Shown here piece after piece: positions 10,118-19,389 of a stretch of 64,000 bases of DNA. This stretch comes from an uncultured Roseobacter sp. (lineage in GTDB: Bacteria > Pseudomonadota > Alphaproteobacteria > Rhodobacterales > Rhodobacteraceae), in assembly GCF_947499265.1 (NCBI RefSeq), contig NZ_CANMNK010000005.1:62001-126000 (forward strand), written 5' to 3'. The notes under the pieces are model-generated. The model had not been told where the DNA came from. It searched no databases and saw nothing but the letters and a program-made list of their open reading frames with translations. The first letter of the stretch is position 1. Each line of letters opens with the position of its first letter. Both the position numbers and the translations under genes were made by a program.

Positions 10118-11281
10118 TCAGACGGCCAGTTCGTTCCGCCGGACCCCACGTGCCAGTGCGGGTACGATGGTGGCGCAGGCAATGATCAGAACTGCGGCGA
10201 TGACAAAAAACGCGGCACGCAGGCCAAAGAGTTCGGAGGTGAAGCCCATCAGCGGCGGTCCCAGAAAAAACGCACCATAGCCCAGTACAGACGCGCGACT
10301 AATGGCGGCCAGCCGCGCCTTGGGCGGGACAATCCGCCCTACAAGCGCGAGCGTCACAGGGGCCAAAACGGAAATGCCCAGGCCGCCCAGCCCAAACCCC
10401 AGGTAAGCGATGCCAAGCGTCGGCGCTGCCCCCGCCAGCGCCAGCCCGAAGCCCGACAGCAAGAGGGCGCAGATCATCATCACCGTATCGGTGACCCGAT
10501 GCGCGATGATGTGGCCCGCAAGCCGTCCGATCCCCATGGTGAGGCCCAATATGGCAGGACCCAGCGCCCCCTCGGCAGCGCCGCCCCCAAGCGTGCGTTC
10601 CAGATGCAGCGCGGACCACCCTTCGGCGGAGGCTTCGGACAGGAAAGCGACCATGACCAGCAGCCCGGCCAGCCAGACCAAACCGTGCGGCATCGCGGCA
10701 CCCTGGGGGATCTCCGTCTCCATCTCGGGCGGGGTGCGCGCTTCGAGCGTCATCCAGGCCAGAACCGCCACCACGGCGCCCAGTAGGGCAAAGACCTGTA
10801 ACGGCGTCCACCCCAATTCGCGAAACGCCCCGGTCGCCAGGGCGGCACCGGCGTAGGTGAACGAATAAAGCGCGTGATTGAGGTTCATCAGTTTGCGCCC
10901 GGTCCGGGCCTCGATCTCGGAGACACGCACATTGACCAGCACATCGACCACACCAGAGCCCGTAGCGGCGAGCAGCATGCCCAGCGTAAAGGCGATCACC
11001 TCGGTTGCCGCCCCGGCTCCGATCATGCCCGCGCCCACGGCACAGGCAAAAACCGGCATGGCCCACCGCCCCGCGACGCGGTCCGCAAAGGGGGCCAGCC
11101 ACATCGCCGCCAGCGCGCCCATCGAAGACACCAGAATCGCCGTGCCCAGAACCGCGTCAGACGCGCCGATCCCGGCCTTGATCGCAGGCATTTGGGCAAA
11201 ACAGGTCGCCCAGGCACAGCCGATGACCAGAAAGCCAGCCAGCGGTTTACGCGAGTGTTTGATGTCGTTTATCAGGCTCAT
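10118..11281 (-). CDS. MFS transporter
   Basis: A 387-residue hydrophobic protein with about 12 predicted membrane helices, consistent with the major facilitator superfamily. It starts with a short cytoplasmic tail ([13 protein letters not shown]), then alternating helices rich in Ala, Gly and Leu, with a cytoplasmic loop around [15 protein letters not shown] between the two six-helix halves and a C-terminal tail [10 protein letters not shown]. It resembles the poorly characterised YbjJ-like carriers. Substrate cannot be inferred from the neighbours. Confidence 0.82.
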   Translation of the reverse strand: MSLINDIKHSRKPLAGFLVIGCAWATCFAQMPAIKAGIGASDAVLGTAILVSSMGALAAMWLAPFADRVAGRWAMPVFACAVGAGMIGAGAATEVIAFTLGMLLAATGSGVVDVLVNVRVSEIEARTGRKLMNLNHALYSFTYAGAALATGAFRELGWTPLQVFALLGAVVAVLAWMTLEARTPPEMETEIPQGAAMPHGLVWLAGLLVMVAFLSEASAEGWSALHLERTLGGGAAEGALGPAILGLTMGIGRLAGHIIAHRVTDTVMMICALLLSGFGLALAGAAPTLGIAYLGFGLGGLGISVLAPVTLALVGRIVPPKARLAAISRASVLGYGAFFLGPPLMGFTSELFGLRAAFFVIAAVLIIACATIVPALARGVRRNELAV

Positions 11282-11430
11282 GCTCGATGCGTGACACGGG
11301 GTCCGATCCCCCGCAAGAGACAGGGTGCGAAAAACTTCTTTTCATGCTGCGCAAACCGGTCTATACGCGCGACTTCACGCGGGTCTACAGCCTTGGAGGA
11401 GGCCCGCCCTTAACATATTGGAGACTAAAG

Positions 11431-12087
11431 ATGGCTGGAGCAATTCCGGATCTTGAAGCTCAGGAACGGACGGGGACAGGCAAGGGCGCCGCTCGTCAGG
11501 CACGCCGCGATGGCATGGTTCCTGGGATTGTATTTGGTGGCGACGTTGACCCGCTGCCGATCAACATTCCGTTCAACGTGCTGATCAAGAAGCTGCGCGC
11601 AGGACGGTTCAAGTCGACCCTGTTCAACATGAAAGTAGACGGCCACGACGACGTGCGTGTGATCTGCCGTGATGTGCAGCGCCACGTGGTCAAGGACCTG
11701 CCAACGCATATCGATTTCATGCGCCTGCGCCGCACCACCAAGATCAACCTCTTCATCGCGGTTGAAGTGGAAGGCGAAGATGTAGCGCCCGGCCTGAAGA
11801 AAGGCGGCGTGCTGACGCTGATCCGTCCGGAAGTTGAGCTGATCGTGACCGCGGGTGACATCCCCGATCACGTCACCATCGACATTTCCGAGATGGAGAT
11901 TGGCGACAACATCACGATTTCCTCGGTGACGCTGCCGGAAGGCGCCAAGCCGACGATCGACCGTGATTTCGTGATTGCGCAGCTGTCCGCACCTGCGGGT
12001 CTGGCCTCGTCTGACGACGAAGATGAAGACGATGCAGCCGAGGGTGAAGATGCACCAGAGGCAGAAGCAGAAGCCACTGAAGAATAA
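11431..12087 (+). CDS. rplY: 50S ribosomal protein L25/general stress protein Ctc
   Basis: A 218-residue bL25 of the long (Ctc/TL5) type that binds 5S rRNA. The L25 domain covers the N-terminal half ([20 protein letters not shown], then [20 protein letters not shown]) and the TL5 C-terminal domain follows ([12 protein letters not shown]). The tail after about residue 190 is very acidic. The open frame extends upstream to 11287, but ATG 11431 with GGAG upstream gives the family start. A rho-independent terminator follows, so pth has at least partly separate transcription. Confidence 0.95.
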   Translation: MAGAIPDLEAQERTGTGKGAARQARRDGMVPGIVFGGDVDPLPINIPFNVLIKKLRAGRFKSTLFNMKVDGHDDVRVICRDVQRHVVKDLPTHIDFMRLRRTTKINLFIAVEVEGEDVAPGLKKGGVLTLIRPEVELIVTAGDIPDHVTIDISEMEIGDNITISSVTLPEGAKPTIDRDFVIAQLSAPAGLASSDDEDEDDAAEGEDAPEAEAEATEE

Positions 12088-12113
12088 GACAATCTCTTCG
12101 AATATGGTGAATG

Positions 12114-12146
12114 CGGGGCCCTTTGCGGCCCCGTATTTCGTTTCGG
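12114..12146 (+). terminator. Rho-independent terminator after rplY
   Basis: Inverted repeat CGGGGCC (12114-12120) and GGCCCCG (12127-12133) with a six-base loop, followed by the T-rich TATTTCGTTT. It lies 27 bases after the rplY stop. Confidence 0.75.
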
Positions 12147-12190
12147 GCAGGCCTTTGCTAGGCTGCATCGCAACATAAAGGAGCAACGCC

Positions 12191-12904
12191 ATGAAACTGA
12201 TCGTTGGCCTGGGCAATCCAGGCGCGAAATATGCCCGTCATCGGCATAACATCGGCTTTATGGCGCTGGACCGCATGGCCGACGACCACGGGTTTGGCCC
12301 CTGGAAAGGCAAGCATCAGGGCAGCATCACCGAAGGACGCTTTGGCTCGGACCGTGCGGTGCTGTTGAAGCCCGAGACCTTCATGAACAACTCCGGCCAG
12401 TCGGTGCAGGCGGCGATGCGATTCTACAAACTGGACCCCGAGGATGTGGTTGTCCTGCACGACGAGATCGATCTTGCGCCGGGCAAGGTGAAACACAAGG
12501 TGGGCGGCGGCCACGCGGGGCACAACGGGCTGCGGTCGGTGCATGCACATATCGGACCTGACTACGCACGGGTGCGGCTGGGCGTTGGCCACCCCGGGCA
12601 CAAGGATCGCGTGCCCGCCTATGTCTTGCATGATTTCGCCAAGACCGACGAGACCTGGCTGGAGGACGTTTTGCGCGGCGTCAGTGATGGCGCGCCTTTC
12701 CTGGCCGCAGGTGATCCGCCCAAATTCATGAATGCGGTCGCGCTGCGGGTGTCGCCGCCGCGGTCGGGAACCGGCCAGAAAGCCCCAAAGCCCAAGGCAT
12801 CAGCCGAAGCTGTCCCAAAAACCGCAGCTGCCACGCCGGAACCAGCGGAGGCCGTAACCGAGAGCAAGTCGGCGATCCAAAAGCTGCTGGAGCGCTTTCG
12901 ATGA
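12191..12904 (+). CDS. pth: Peptidyl-tRNA hydrolase
   Basis: A 237-residue Pth that releases tRNA from stalled peptidyl-tRNA. Catalytic His is in KYARHRHNIGFMALD near residue 19; LLKPETFMNNSGQSV, VLHDEIDLAPGKV and GGGHAGHNGLRS are the other signatures. The last 45 or so residues, after ALRVSPP, are a Pro/Ala/Glu/Lys-rich extension ending in a short helix (SAIQKLLERFR), longer than the 190-residue E. coli enzyme. The stop overlaps the next start as ATGA. Confidence 0.96.
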   Translation: MKLIVGLGNPGAKYARHRHNIGFMALDRMADDHGFGPWKGKHQGSITEGRFGSDRAVLLKPETFMNNSGQSVQAAMRFYKLDPEDVVVLHDEIDLAPGKVKHKVGGGHAGHNGLRSVHAHIGPDYARVRLGVGHPGHKDRVPAYVLHDFAKTDETWLEDVLRGVSDGAPFLAAGDPPKFMNAVALRVSPPRSGTGQKAPKPKASAEAVPKTAAATPEPAEAVTESKSAIQKLLERFR

Positions 12905-13956
12905 ACCTGCCTTTGGCCTTTCGGGAACAGGCGATCAGCTGCGAAAGACTGGGCTCGCCTTTCATGGCGCAATTGCTGCGGCTGCTGGCGGAACACTGGC
13001 CGCGTGACAGCAAACTGGACGCTGCGCTCGCGCGTTTTACCGGTGACATTGGTCCTGCTGGGGCATCCCTGCCTCTGCGCACGGCCGGTGGGCTTCACGC
13101 TTTGGTTCTGACCGGGCAGGCCCCGGAGCTCGCCGCCGTCTACCCGCCACAGAAAGTGTCCGATCAGGCGTTGTGGCAAGCGGTGCAGGCGGCGATGATC
13201 GCGCATGAAGATTTCATGCTCGACTGGGTCACCAGCCCGCCGCAGACAAACGAAGTGCGCCGGTCTGCGGCCCTGATGGCAGGCGCCGGCGTCGCTGCCG
13301 AGCGTTTCGATCTGCCGTTTGTGATCTCGGAACTGGGGGCAAGCGGTGGCCTGAACCTGATGTGGGATCACTACGCGCTGTCGCTGCCGAAGCTGCAGAT
13401 CGCCCCACAAAACCCCGCGCTGACCCTGTCGCCCGATTGGACAGGGCCCATGCCGCCGGTCACACGCCCCAAGATCGCAGCGCGCGCGGGCGTCGACCTG
13501 AACCCGCTCGATCCTGCCAACGCCACGGATCTGTTGCGGCTGATCGCCTACCTCTGGCCGGACCAGCCCCATCGGCTCGCCCTAACCCGCGCCGCAGCCT
13601 CGGTGATGACCGCTGAAATCGTGCAGGGCGATGCAATCGATTGGCTGGACACACGATTAAACGAAGCGCCCGAAGGCCATGTGCATCTGATCCAACACAC
13701 CGTTGCCTGGCAATATTTTCCACCCGATGCGCAAGAACGTGGCAGGTCCCTGATCGAAGCTGCGGGGCAACGGGCCACTGAAACCCGACCGCTGGCGTGG
13801 TTGTCCATGGAGAGCGATGGCGACACAACCGGTGCTGTTGGTGCGGCGATCACCCTGCGCCTGTGGCCAGGCGATGTGACGCTACACCTTGGCCGCGGTG
13901 ACTTCCACGGTCGGTGGGTGAAATGGGTCGGCGCGACCGGGCAGGATCAGACCTGA
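12901..13956 (+). CDS. DUF2332 family protein
   Basis: A 351-residue soluble protein that matches the DUF2332 family in its start (LAFREQAISCERLGSPFMAQLLRLLAEHW), ELGASGGLNLMWDHYAL and the C-terminal WLSMESDGDT and LRLWPGD blocks. ELGASGGLNL resembles a methyltransferase motif I, but activity is not established. Overlap with pth (ATGA) and one-base spacing to the next gene suggest an operon pth-DUF2332-beta-lactamase fold-DUF2237. Confidence 0.85.
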   Translation: MNLPLAFREQAISCERLGSPFMAQLLRLLAEHWPRDSKLDAALARFTGDIGPAGASLPLRTAGGLHALVLTGQAPELAAVYPPQKVSDQALWQAVQAAMIAHEDFMLDWVTSPPQTNEVRRSAALMAGAGVAAERFDLPFVISELGASGGLNLMWDHYALSLPKLQIAPQNPALTLSPDWTGPMPPVTRPKIAARAGVDLNPLDPANATDLLRLIAYLWPDQPHRLALTRAAASVMTAEIVQGDAIDWLDTRLNEAPEGHVHLIQHTVAWQYFPPDAQERGRSLIEAAGQRATETRPLAWLSMESDGDTTGAVGAAITLRLWPGDVTLHLGRGDFHGRWVKWVGATGQDQT

Positions 13957-13957
13957 C

Positions 13958-15145
13958 ATGCACAGCATTTTGAAATGGGTTGTGCGGCTCGTGGTCGCGC
14001 TGATGCTCGCAGGCCTGGTCATGGGCTATTGGAAACGCGAAGAACTCTTTCGGCTGATCGCTGTGAACAGCCTCTTTCTTCCAGATCAGATCGTCGAAAA
14101 CTTCAACCATATGGATCGGGCGTTTCTGAATGCCCCGATCCCACGCGGGGATGGCCCTGCATCCCCCCTGCCCGGAGGCGCTGAAGCCTCCCTGCCCGAT
14201 GGGTTTGAACAATTTGCGCAAGACCGAAACGTGACGTCGGTTGTCGTGCTCAAGGATGGTGCCATCGTCTACGAGCGCTACCTGCAGGGGACGCAGCCGG
14301 ATGATCTGCGCGTCAGTTGGTCGATGGCCAAAAGCTATCTCTCCGCCCTGATGGGCGTTGTTCTGGCAGAGGGCAGCATCAACAGTTTGGATGACCGGGT
14401 CATCGACTATGTGCCGGCGCTGCGCGACGGGGCCTACCACAAGGCGACCATTCGAAACGTGCTCAACATGGCCACTGGTGTGACTTTCGACGAGGACTAT
14501 CTGGACCAGAAATCCGACATCAACCGCATGGGGCGCATTCTGGCCCTGGGCGGCGAAATGGATGCCTTTGCGGCGGGCCTGACCGATACCTTTGCCGCGC
14601 CCGGCACCGATTGGAAATATGTCTCCATCGACACCCATGTTCTGGGCATGGTGATCCGCGCGGCCACCGGGCGGTCGATCATTGATCTGATGGGCGACAG
14701 GATCATCACGCCGCTGGGCGTTGAGCGTACACCCTATTATCTGACCGATGGCACGGGCGTGGCCTTTGTTCTGGGCGGGCTCAACAGCACGACGCGCGAC
14801 TATGCCCGGTTTGGGCAGATGTATCTGCAGCAAGGGCTGTGGAACGGCAAGCAAATCGTGCCGCGCGACTGGGTGATCGCCTCGACCACACCGTCGGCAC
14901 CGACAGATGCGGATCAGATGGGCTATGGCTACCAATGGTGGATGCCCCGTGACGCGCGACCGCGCGAATACATGGGACGTGGCATTTACGGACAATACCT
15001 CTACATCAATGAAGAGGCGGGCGTCGTGATCGCCCTGACCGCCGCTGATTTGCAATTTCGCGATAAAACAGTGCAGCGGCAGAACGTTGCGATGTTCCGG
15101 GACATTGCAGACAGCCTGCAAGGAGGCGCCGATGGAGAAAGATGA
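13958..15145 (+). CDS. Serine hydrolase of the beta-lactamase/penicillin-binding fold
   Basis: A 395-residue class C beta-lactamase-family protein. An N-terminal membrane anchor or uncleaved signal (about residues 5-24) places it outside the inner membrane. The active-site SxxK is SMAK at residues 122-125 (VSWSMAKSYL), the Tyr motif is YVSIDTHVLG, and the C-terminal GRGIYGQYL replaces the KTG of true beta-lactamases. This pattern is commonest in esterases and peptidases rather than resistance enzymes. Its end overlaps the following DUF2237 start by 14 bases. Confidence 0.85.
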   Translation: MHSILKWVVRLVVALMLAGLVMGYWKREELFRLIAVNSLFLPDQIVENFNHMDRAFLNAPIPRGDGPASPLPGGAEASLPDGFEQFAQDRNVTSVVVLKDGAIVYERYLQGTQPDDLRVSWSMAKSYLSALMGVVLAEGSINSLDDRVIDYVPALRDGAYHKATIRNVLNMATGVTFDEDYLDQKSDINRMGRILALGGEMDAFAAGLTDTFAAPGTDWKYVSIDTHVLGMVIRAATGRSIIDLMGDRIITPLGVERTPYYLTDGTGVAFVLGGLNSTTRDYARFGQMYLQQGLWNGKQIVPRDWVIASTTPSAPTDADQMGYGYQWWMPRDARPREYMGRGIYGQYLYINEEAGVVIALTAADLQFRDKTVQRQNVAMFRDIADSLQGGADGER

Positions 15146-15506
15146 GAGCATAAATGTATTAGGCCAGGCGCTCGCCGTCTGTGGCACCGATCCTGTGACT
15201 GGTTTTTTTCGCGATGGTCAATGCAATACCTGCGCCGCCGATCAGGGCAGCCATACCGTGTGTGCCGTGATGACCGACGAATTCCTGGCCTATTCGAAAT
15301 ACGTCGGCAATGATCTGAGCACGCCACGGCCTGAGTTTGGCTTTGCTGGCCTCAAATCCGGCGATCCCTGGTGCCTCTGCGCGGGCCGGTTTCTGCAGGC
15401 CCATGACGAGGGCTGTGCGCCCAAGGTACATCTTGCCGCTACGCACCGGCGGGCGCTGGAAATCGTGCCGTTAAAGGTGCTGCAGGCGCACGCTTTGCCC
15501 GCGTGA
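15132..15506 (+). CDS. DUF2237 family protein
   Basis: A 124-residue Cys- and Gly-rich protein of the DUF2237 family, whose function is unknown. It has the family signature NVLGQALAVCGTDPVTGFFR, then a pair of Cys in GQCNTCAADQGSHTVCAVMT, and GDPWCLCAGRFLQA, so seven or so Cys that could bind metal. ATG 15132 is chosen because AAGGAGG sits eight bases upstream; the frame is open further 5' inside the upstream gene. Confidence 0.85.
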   Translation: MEKDESINVLGQALAVCGTDPVTGFFRDGQCNTCAADQGSHTVCAVMTDEFLAYSKYVGNDLSTPRPEFGFAGLKSGDPWCLCAGRFLQAHDEGCAPKVHLAATHRRALEIVPLKVLQAHALPA

Positions 15507-15529
15507 TGCCACCAAGCCAGAAGTTCTGA

Positions 15530-15874
15530 TCAGATTGCGCTGAGATTTCTTGCGGGCACCCAGCCTTCCGCTCCGTTTTGTGCCCTGCATAGTATCCAGC
15601 CGTGCGTCTCGCTGAGGGCGAGCAGTTCTTCGCCTCGGTGAGACGTCAGCTCGACCGCAGAAAAATCTGCATTCGCATAGGTCTTACCGACACGACTTTG
15701 AACCAGCGTGTCGGGTATCCAGCCCTCTTTGCCCCTTTGATTTCGCGCCCAGACCCAGACATGTCCGTCCCACATGTCTGACTTTCCGGTCAACCAGAGT
15801 TCTTCACCCGCGCTCAGAGCAATCGGATCAGGGTACGCCGCTTTCCAATCAGCCGTCACGCGATAGCGATCCAT
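15530..15874 (-). CDS. Tandem SH3-like domain protein
   Basis: A 114-residue cytoplasmic protein with two short SH3-type repeats: LSAGEELWLTGKSD to GWIPDTLVQ and HRGEELLALSETHG to GWVPARNL. No signal peptide is seen. The frame opens at 15904, but ATG 15874 has a GGGAG site eight bases upstream and starts just before the first repeat. It is convergent with the DUF2237 gene and lies 5' to nothing obviously related. Function unknown. Confidence 0.7.
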   Translation of the reverse strand: MDRYRVTADWKAAYPDPIALSAGEELWLTGKSDMWDGHVWVWARNQRGKEGWIPDTLVQSRVGKTYANADFSAVELTSHRGEELLALSETHGWILCRAQNGAEGWVPARNLSAI

Positions 15875-15961
15875 CACTCGTTCTCCCATTGCGATCGTGA
15901 CCATTGGGTCAAAAGCACTTCAAAATGACCAGGTAGGCCCGTCAGGGATTCTGCGACGGTT

Positions 15962-17194
15962 TTAAGCGAATTCACCCATCTCGAAGTCCAAGGCTTTGGC
16001 AACAGTGAAAATATCCTTATCGCCGCGCCCACACATATTCATGCAGATGATGTGATCTTTGGGCAGGTCCGGGGCGATTTTCATCACATGCGCCAGCGCA
16101 TGGCTGGGCTCCAGCGCGGGGATGATCCCTTCCAACTCGCAGCAAAGCTGGAACGCCGCCAAGGCTTCCTTATCCGTGATCGACACGTATTCGGCGCGGC
16201 CAATGTCGTGCAGCCAGGCGTGCTCGGGCCCGATGCCGGGGTAGTCGAGACCGGCGGAGATCGAGAAGCCTTCGAGGATCTGGCCATCATCATCCTGCAA
16301 CAGATAGGTGCGGTTGCCATGCAGCACACCCGGGCGACCACCGGTCAGGGACGCGCAATGTTCCATCTTGGCATTCACACCCTTGCCGCCAGCCTCAACG
16401 CCGATGATCCCCACTTCCTTGTCATCGAGGAACGGGTAGAACAGGCCCATCGCGTTTGACCCGCCACCAATCGCGGCAATCAGTGTATCCGGAAAACGCC
16501 CTTCCGCTGCGGTCATCTGCTCGCGGACTTCCTTGCCGATGATCGCCTGGAAATCGCGCACCATGGCCGGGTACGGGTGCGGGCCCGCAACCGTACCAAT
16601 GCAGTAGAAGGTATCGCGGACGTTCGTCACCCAGTCGCGCAACGCATCGTTCATCGCGTCCTTGAGCGTGCCGCGTCCGGAGGTCACCGGCACCACCTCG
16701 GCGCCGAGCAAACGCATGCGGAAGACGTTGGGCGCCTGACGCTCGACATCATGCGCGCCCATGTAGACCACGCATTTCAGCCCGAACTTGGCGCAGACGG
16801 TGGCCGTGGCCACACCATGCTGGCCTGCGCCGGTCTCCGCGATGATCCGGGTCTTACCCATGCGGCGCGCCAGGATGATCTGACCCAGCACGTTGTTGAT
16901 CTTATGCGCGCCGGTGTGGTTGAGCTCGTCGCGCTTCATGTAGACCTTGGCACCGCCCAGATGCTCGGTCAGCCGTTCGGCGTGATAGAGCGGGCTGGGT
17001 CGGCCCACATAATGGGTCCAGAGATGGTCCATCTCCGCCCAGAAGCTCTCGTCGGTCTTGGCCACCTCATATTGTTCTTCCAACTCCAGGATCAGCGGCA
17101 TCAACGTCTCGGAGACGAACCGCCCGCCAAAATTGCCAAATCGGCCATTCTCGTCCGGGCCGGTCATGAAAGAATTGAATAGATCGTTCGCCAT
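15962..17194 (-). CDS. trpB: Tryptophan synthase beta chain
   Basis: The beta subunit (410 residues), which joins indole and serine in the last step of tryptophan synthesis using PLP. The Schiff-base lysine lies in [16 protein letters not shown], the phosphate-binding loop is [10 protein letters not shown], and the C-terminal CGRGDKDI is typical. ATG 17194 (MANDLFNSF) is the family start rather than the upstream ATG at 17203. It follows the GNAT gene after 14 bases in the order trpF-GNAT-trpB. Confidence 0.97.
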   Translation of the reverse strand: MANDLFNSFMTGPDENGRFGNFGGRFVSETLMPLILELEEQYEVAKTDESFWAEMDHLWTHYVGRPSPLYHAERLTEHLGGAKVYMKRDELNHTGAHKINNVLGQIILARRMGKTRIIAETGAGQHGVATATVCAKFGLKCVVYMGAHDVERQAPNVFRMRLLGAEVVPVTSGRGTLKDAMNDALRDWVTNVRDTFYCIGTVAGPHPYPAMVRDFQAIIGKEVREQMTAAEGRFPDTLIAAIGGGSNAMGLFYPFLDDKEVGIIGVEAGGKGVNAKMEHCASLTGGRPGVLHGNRTYLLQDDDGQILEGFSISAGLDYPGIGPEHAWLHDIGRAEYVSITDKEALAAFQLCCELEGIIPALEPSHALAHVMKIAPDLPKDHIICMNMCGRGDKDIFTVAKALDFEMGEFA

Positions 17195-17208
17195 CCCGCG
17201 CACTCCTG

Positions 17209-17658
17209 TCAGATCAGATTGCGTTTATACCCGATGTGCGAAGGGGTAAAGCCAAGGTCACCGTAGAACCGCGCCGTATCAGTGCGACTTTTGTTCATGG
17301 TCAGCTGCATCAGGCTGCACCCTGCGGCCTTTGAACGCACCACCGCATCCTCGATCATCAGGTGCCCGATGCCCTGGCCGCGCAAGTCGCTGGACACCCG
17401 AACGCTTTCAATCTGCGCCCGGCGCGCGGCGCGCAGGGAAAGCCCGGTGATGAAGGTCAGTTGATAAGTCGCGATCACGCGACCGTCCATCTCACCGACA
17501 ATCAACTGGTTGCCGCCTTCTTCAGCCATCCTGTCAAACGCGCTGAGATAAAGCTCCAGATCACTGCCCTCGCGGGTCGCGCCAAGCGCATCGTCCTGCA
17601 GCAGCGCGATGATGTCCGCGACCTCCTCGCGTTTTGCGGGGCGGAAGGTAACGTTCAT
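17209..17658 (-). CDS. GNAT-family N-acetyltransferase
   Basis: A 149-residue acetyltransferase using acetyl-CoA. The acyl-CoA loop is visible as [20 protein letters not shown] (R-x-x-G-x-G/A), and the end [20 protein letters not shown] matches the family C-terminus. ATG 17658 overlaps the trpF stop as ATGA; the longer frame to 17847 is just trpF read in another frame. The substrate is unknown. Its position between trpF and trpB is common in Rhodobacterales and probably makes it part of the trp transcript. Confidence 0.88.
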   Translation of the reverse strand: MNVTFRPAKREEVADIIALLQDDALGATREGSDLELYLSAFDRMAEEGGNQLIVGEMDGRVIATYQLTFITGLSLRAARRAQIESVRVSSDLRGQGIGHLMIEDAVVRSKAAGCSLMQLTMNKSRTDTARFYGDLGFTPSHIGYKRNLI

Positions 17659-18299
17659 GCGTGGGCCGCCTTCACGAAAGCTTTGATCAGCTCCGGGTCT
17701 TTCTCTCCGGGTGCGTGCTCTACGCCCGAGGACACATCCACCTGTTTCGCACCTGTCATGGCAATGGCTTCGCCCACGTTTTCGGGCGTCAGCCCGCCCG
17801 CCAGCATCCACGGGATCGGCCACCGGCGTCCGGCGATCAGCCGCCAATCGAACGATAACCCATTGCCGCCCGGCAGCGCGGCATCCTTCGGCGGCTTGGC
17901 ATCGACCAGAATCTGATCGGCTACTTTCAGATAGCTTTCCAGCAGAGGTAAATCCGACGCATCAGCAACCCCCACCGCTTTCATGACCGGCAGGCCATAA
18001 CGTGCCTTGATCTCGGTAACACGCTTGGGAGTTTCATGCCCGTGCAACTGAAGCATATCCAGCGGCACCTGGGCGGTCACCGCATCAAGAAAGGCGTCAT
18101 CCGCATCGACGATCAACGCAACCTTGGCGAGCCCCAGCGGCGCGTCGAGGGCCAAGGCACGCGCTGTGGTCAGCGACAGGTTGCGCGGAGATTTATCGAA
18201 AAAGACAAAGCCGCAGTAGGCAGCCCCCGCTTCAGCAGCCGCTGACAGGTCTTTCGCTGTGCTCAATCCACAGATTTTTACAGAGGTGTCCTCAGGCAT
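17655..18299 (-). CDS. trpF: Phosphoribosylanthranilate isomerase
   Basis: A 214-residue TIM-barrel enzyme catalysing the Amadori rearrangement of phosphoribosylanthranilate in tryptophan synthesis. Catalytic Cys is in [11 protein letters not shown] near the start, the catalytic Asp lies in ALIVDADDA to LLVDAKPP region, and the phosphate site is [10 protein letters not shown] with [15 protein letters not shown] at the end. It lies 45 bases after lapA and overlaps the GNAT gene by four bases. Confidence 0.96.
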   Translation of the reverse strand: MPEDTSVKICGLSTAKDLSAAAEAGAAYCGFVFFDKSPRNLSLTTARALALDAPLGLAKVALIVDADDAFLDAVTAQVPLDMLQLHGHETPKRVTEIKARYGLPVMKAVGVADASDLPLLESYLKVADQILVDAKPPKDAALPGGNGLSFDWRLIAGRRWPIPWMLAGGLTPENVGEAIAMTGAKQVDVSSGVEHAPGEKDPELIKAFVKAAHA

Positions 18300-18344
18300 G
18301 GCCGGGTTTGATCACGGTCCCCGCGCCAATGCAAGATACTCAGG

Positions 18345-18695
18345 TCAACTCGCTTCATCCAGAAGCGCCAGAACCTCATCCTTGCCTTCGTGTTTTTCGC
18401 CCTTGAGCTTAGCGATCTCACGTTCCAGCCGACGCATCTCGCGGGCCTGGCGGGCCGCTTCGGCGCGCTGGTTGTGCTCACGCACCCACTCCCAGACGAA
18501 CCCGACCAGAAGCCCGACAACAATCCCGCCGAAAATCACGATGAAGAGCGGCAGATCGATGCCAGGGTTCATATGAAACCATCCGGCCACTTCCGAAGGG
18601 ATCAGTTGCAGCGAAACCATCTGACGATTGGCAATTGCCACAGAGATCAAAGCAGCCGCAAAGGTCGCAATGCAGGCGTAGCGGATGTAGCGCAT
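18345..18695 (-). CDS. lapA: LapA-domain membrane protein
   Basis: A 116-residue protein of the LapA family, linked in E. coli to lipopolysaccharide assembly and LpxC turnover. Two membrane helices are visible (about residues 4-22 and 48-68), followed by a cytoplasmic coiled-coil tail rich in Arg, Glu and Lys (EWVREHNQRAEAARQAREM). It overlaps the ihfB stop by one base, a conserved ihfB-lapA arrangement. Confidence 0.85.
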   Translation of the reverse strand: MRYIRYACIATFAAALISVAIANRQMVSLQLIPSEVAGWFHMNPGIDLPLFIVIFGGIVVGLLVGFVWEWVREHNQRAEAARQAREMRRLEREIAKLKGEKHEGKDEVLALLDEAS

Positions 18696-18979
18696 CAGGA
18701 TTTCCCGTTCAAACGATCACGCAGCAGTTTTCCGGTCTTGAAGAAGGGCACATGCTTTTCCTCGACGTGTACGGTTTCGCCGGTGCGCGGATTGCGACCT
18801 ACGCGCGCATCCCGTTTTTTCACCGAGAAGGCTCCAAAGCCACGAAGCTCAACCCGATCCCCGCGCGACATGGCCCCGGTGACCTCTTCGAAGATGGTGT
18901 TGACGATACGCTCGACGTCTCGCTGATAAAGATGTGGATTTTCATCTGCGATCTTTTGGATCAGCTCGGAACGGATCAT
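18695..18979 (-). CDS. ihfB: Integration host factor subunit beta
   Basis: A 94-residue DNA-bending HU/IHF-family subunit that pairs with IhfA. Signature [20 protein letters not shown] with the beta-arm Pro (GRNPRTGE) is present, and the start [23 protein letters not shown] is typical. It follows rpsA after a terminator and 410 bases, as in many proteobacteria, so it must have its own promoter between 18980 and about 19330. Confidence 0.96.
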   Translation of the reverse strand: MIRSELIQKIADENPHLYQRDVERIVNTIFEEVTGAMSRGDRVELRGFGAFSVKKRDARVGRNPRTGETVHVEEKHVPFFKTGKLLRDRLNGKS

Positions 18980-19331
18980 GGCAGCACCCCTCTTTGGATT
19001 TTAGGGCGTATTTTCTCGCGCCCCTTTGACGAACTATAGAAAGAAAGCAGGCCTACGGAAAGTGAACCATTGCCCGCCTTTCACAGTTTTTTGCGTCGAA
19101 GGCGCTGTATTTGTGCGGCTTTTCGCGGGCTTACCGGCAATCTCGGTTTTTCGGGCCAGACCGCCCGCATTGCTGCGTCGCAGCATTCCCAAATGATTCG
19201 CGGCGCCCCGACATCCATCTGATCTTCAGCAAAAGAAGCGTATTTTGGTCTGACCGGGTGCTGTTGAAAGGCATTGGTAACAGCCCCGCTACCCAGATCG
19301 CCGCAGAAAAATACGCTCGCTGGTGCCGATG
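18980..19331. other. Non-coding interval between ihfB and rpsA
   Basis: About 350 bases with no frame I can support on either strand. It should hold the ihfB promoter, because the rpsA terminator lies just upstream of it in transcription order. I see no clear -35/-10 pair or small RNA. Confidence 0.6.
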
Positions 19332-19362
19332 AAAAAGGCCCCGCAGATTGCTCTGCGGGGCC
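19332..19362 (-). terminator. Rho-independent terminator after rpsA
   Basis: Eleven-base stem GGCCCCGCAGA (19337-19347) pairing with TCTGCGGGGCC (19352-19362), four-base loop, and on the minus strand a run of five T's (19336-19332). It lies 28 bases after the rpsA stop. Confidence 0.93.
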
Positions 19363-19389
19363 CTCGAATTTTCAGATCGAGCGAAGCGC

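Noticed and set aside
13958-15145. Beta-lactamase resistance gene
   Set aside because: The SxxK motif is present but the KTG is replaced by a GxYGQ-type sequence, and the gene is coupled to housekeeping genes; a serine hydrolase is more likely.
13850-15187. Open frame of 445 codons on the minus strand
   Set aside because: Antisense to the beta-lactamase-fold gene, which has clear active-site motifs.
19111-19332. Small plus-strand frame in the ihfB-rpsA gap
   Set aside because: No ribosome site, no family resemblance, and a composition unlike the neighbouring genes.
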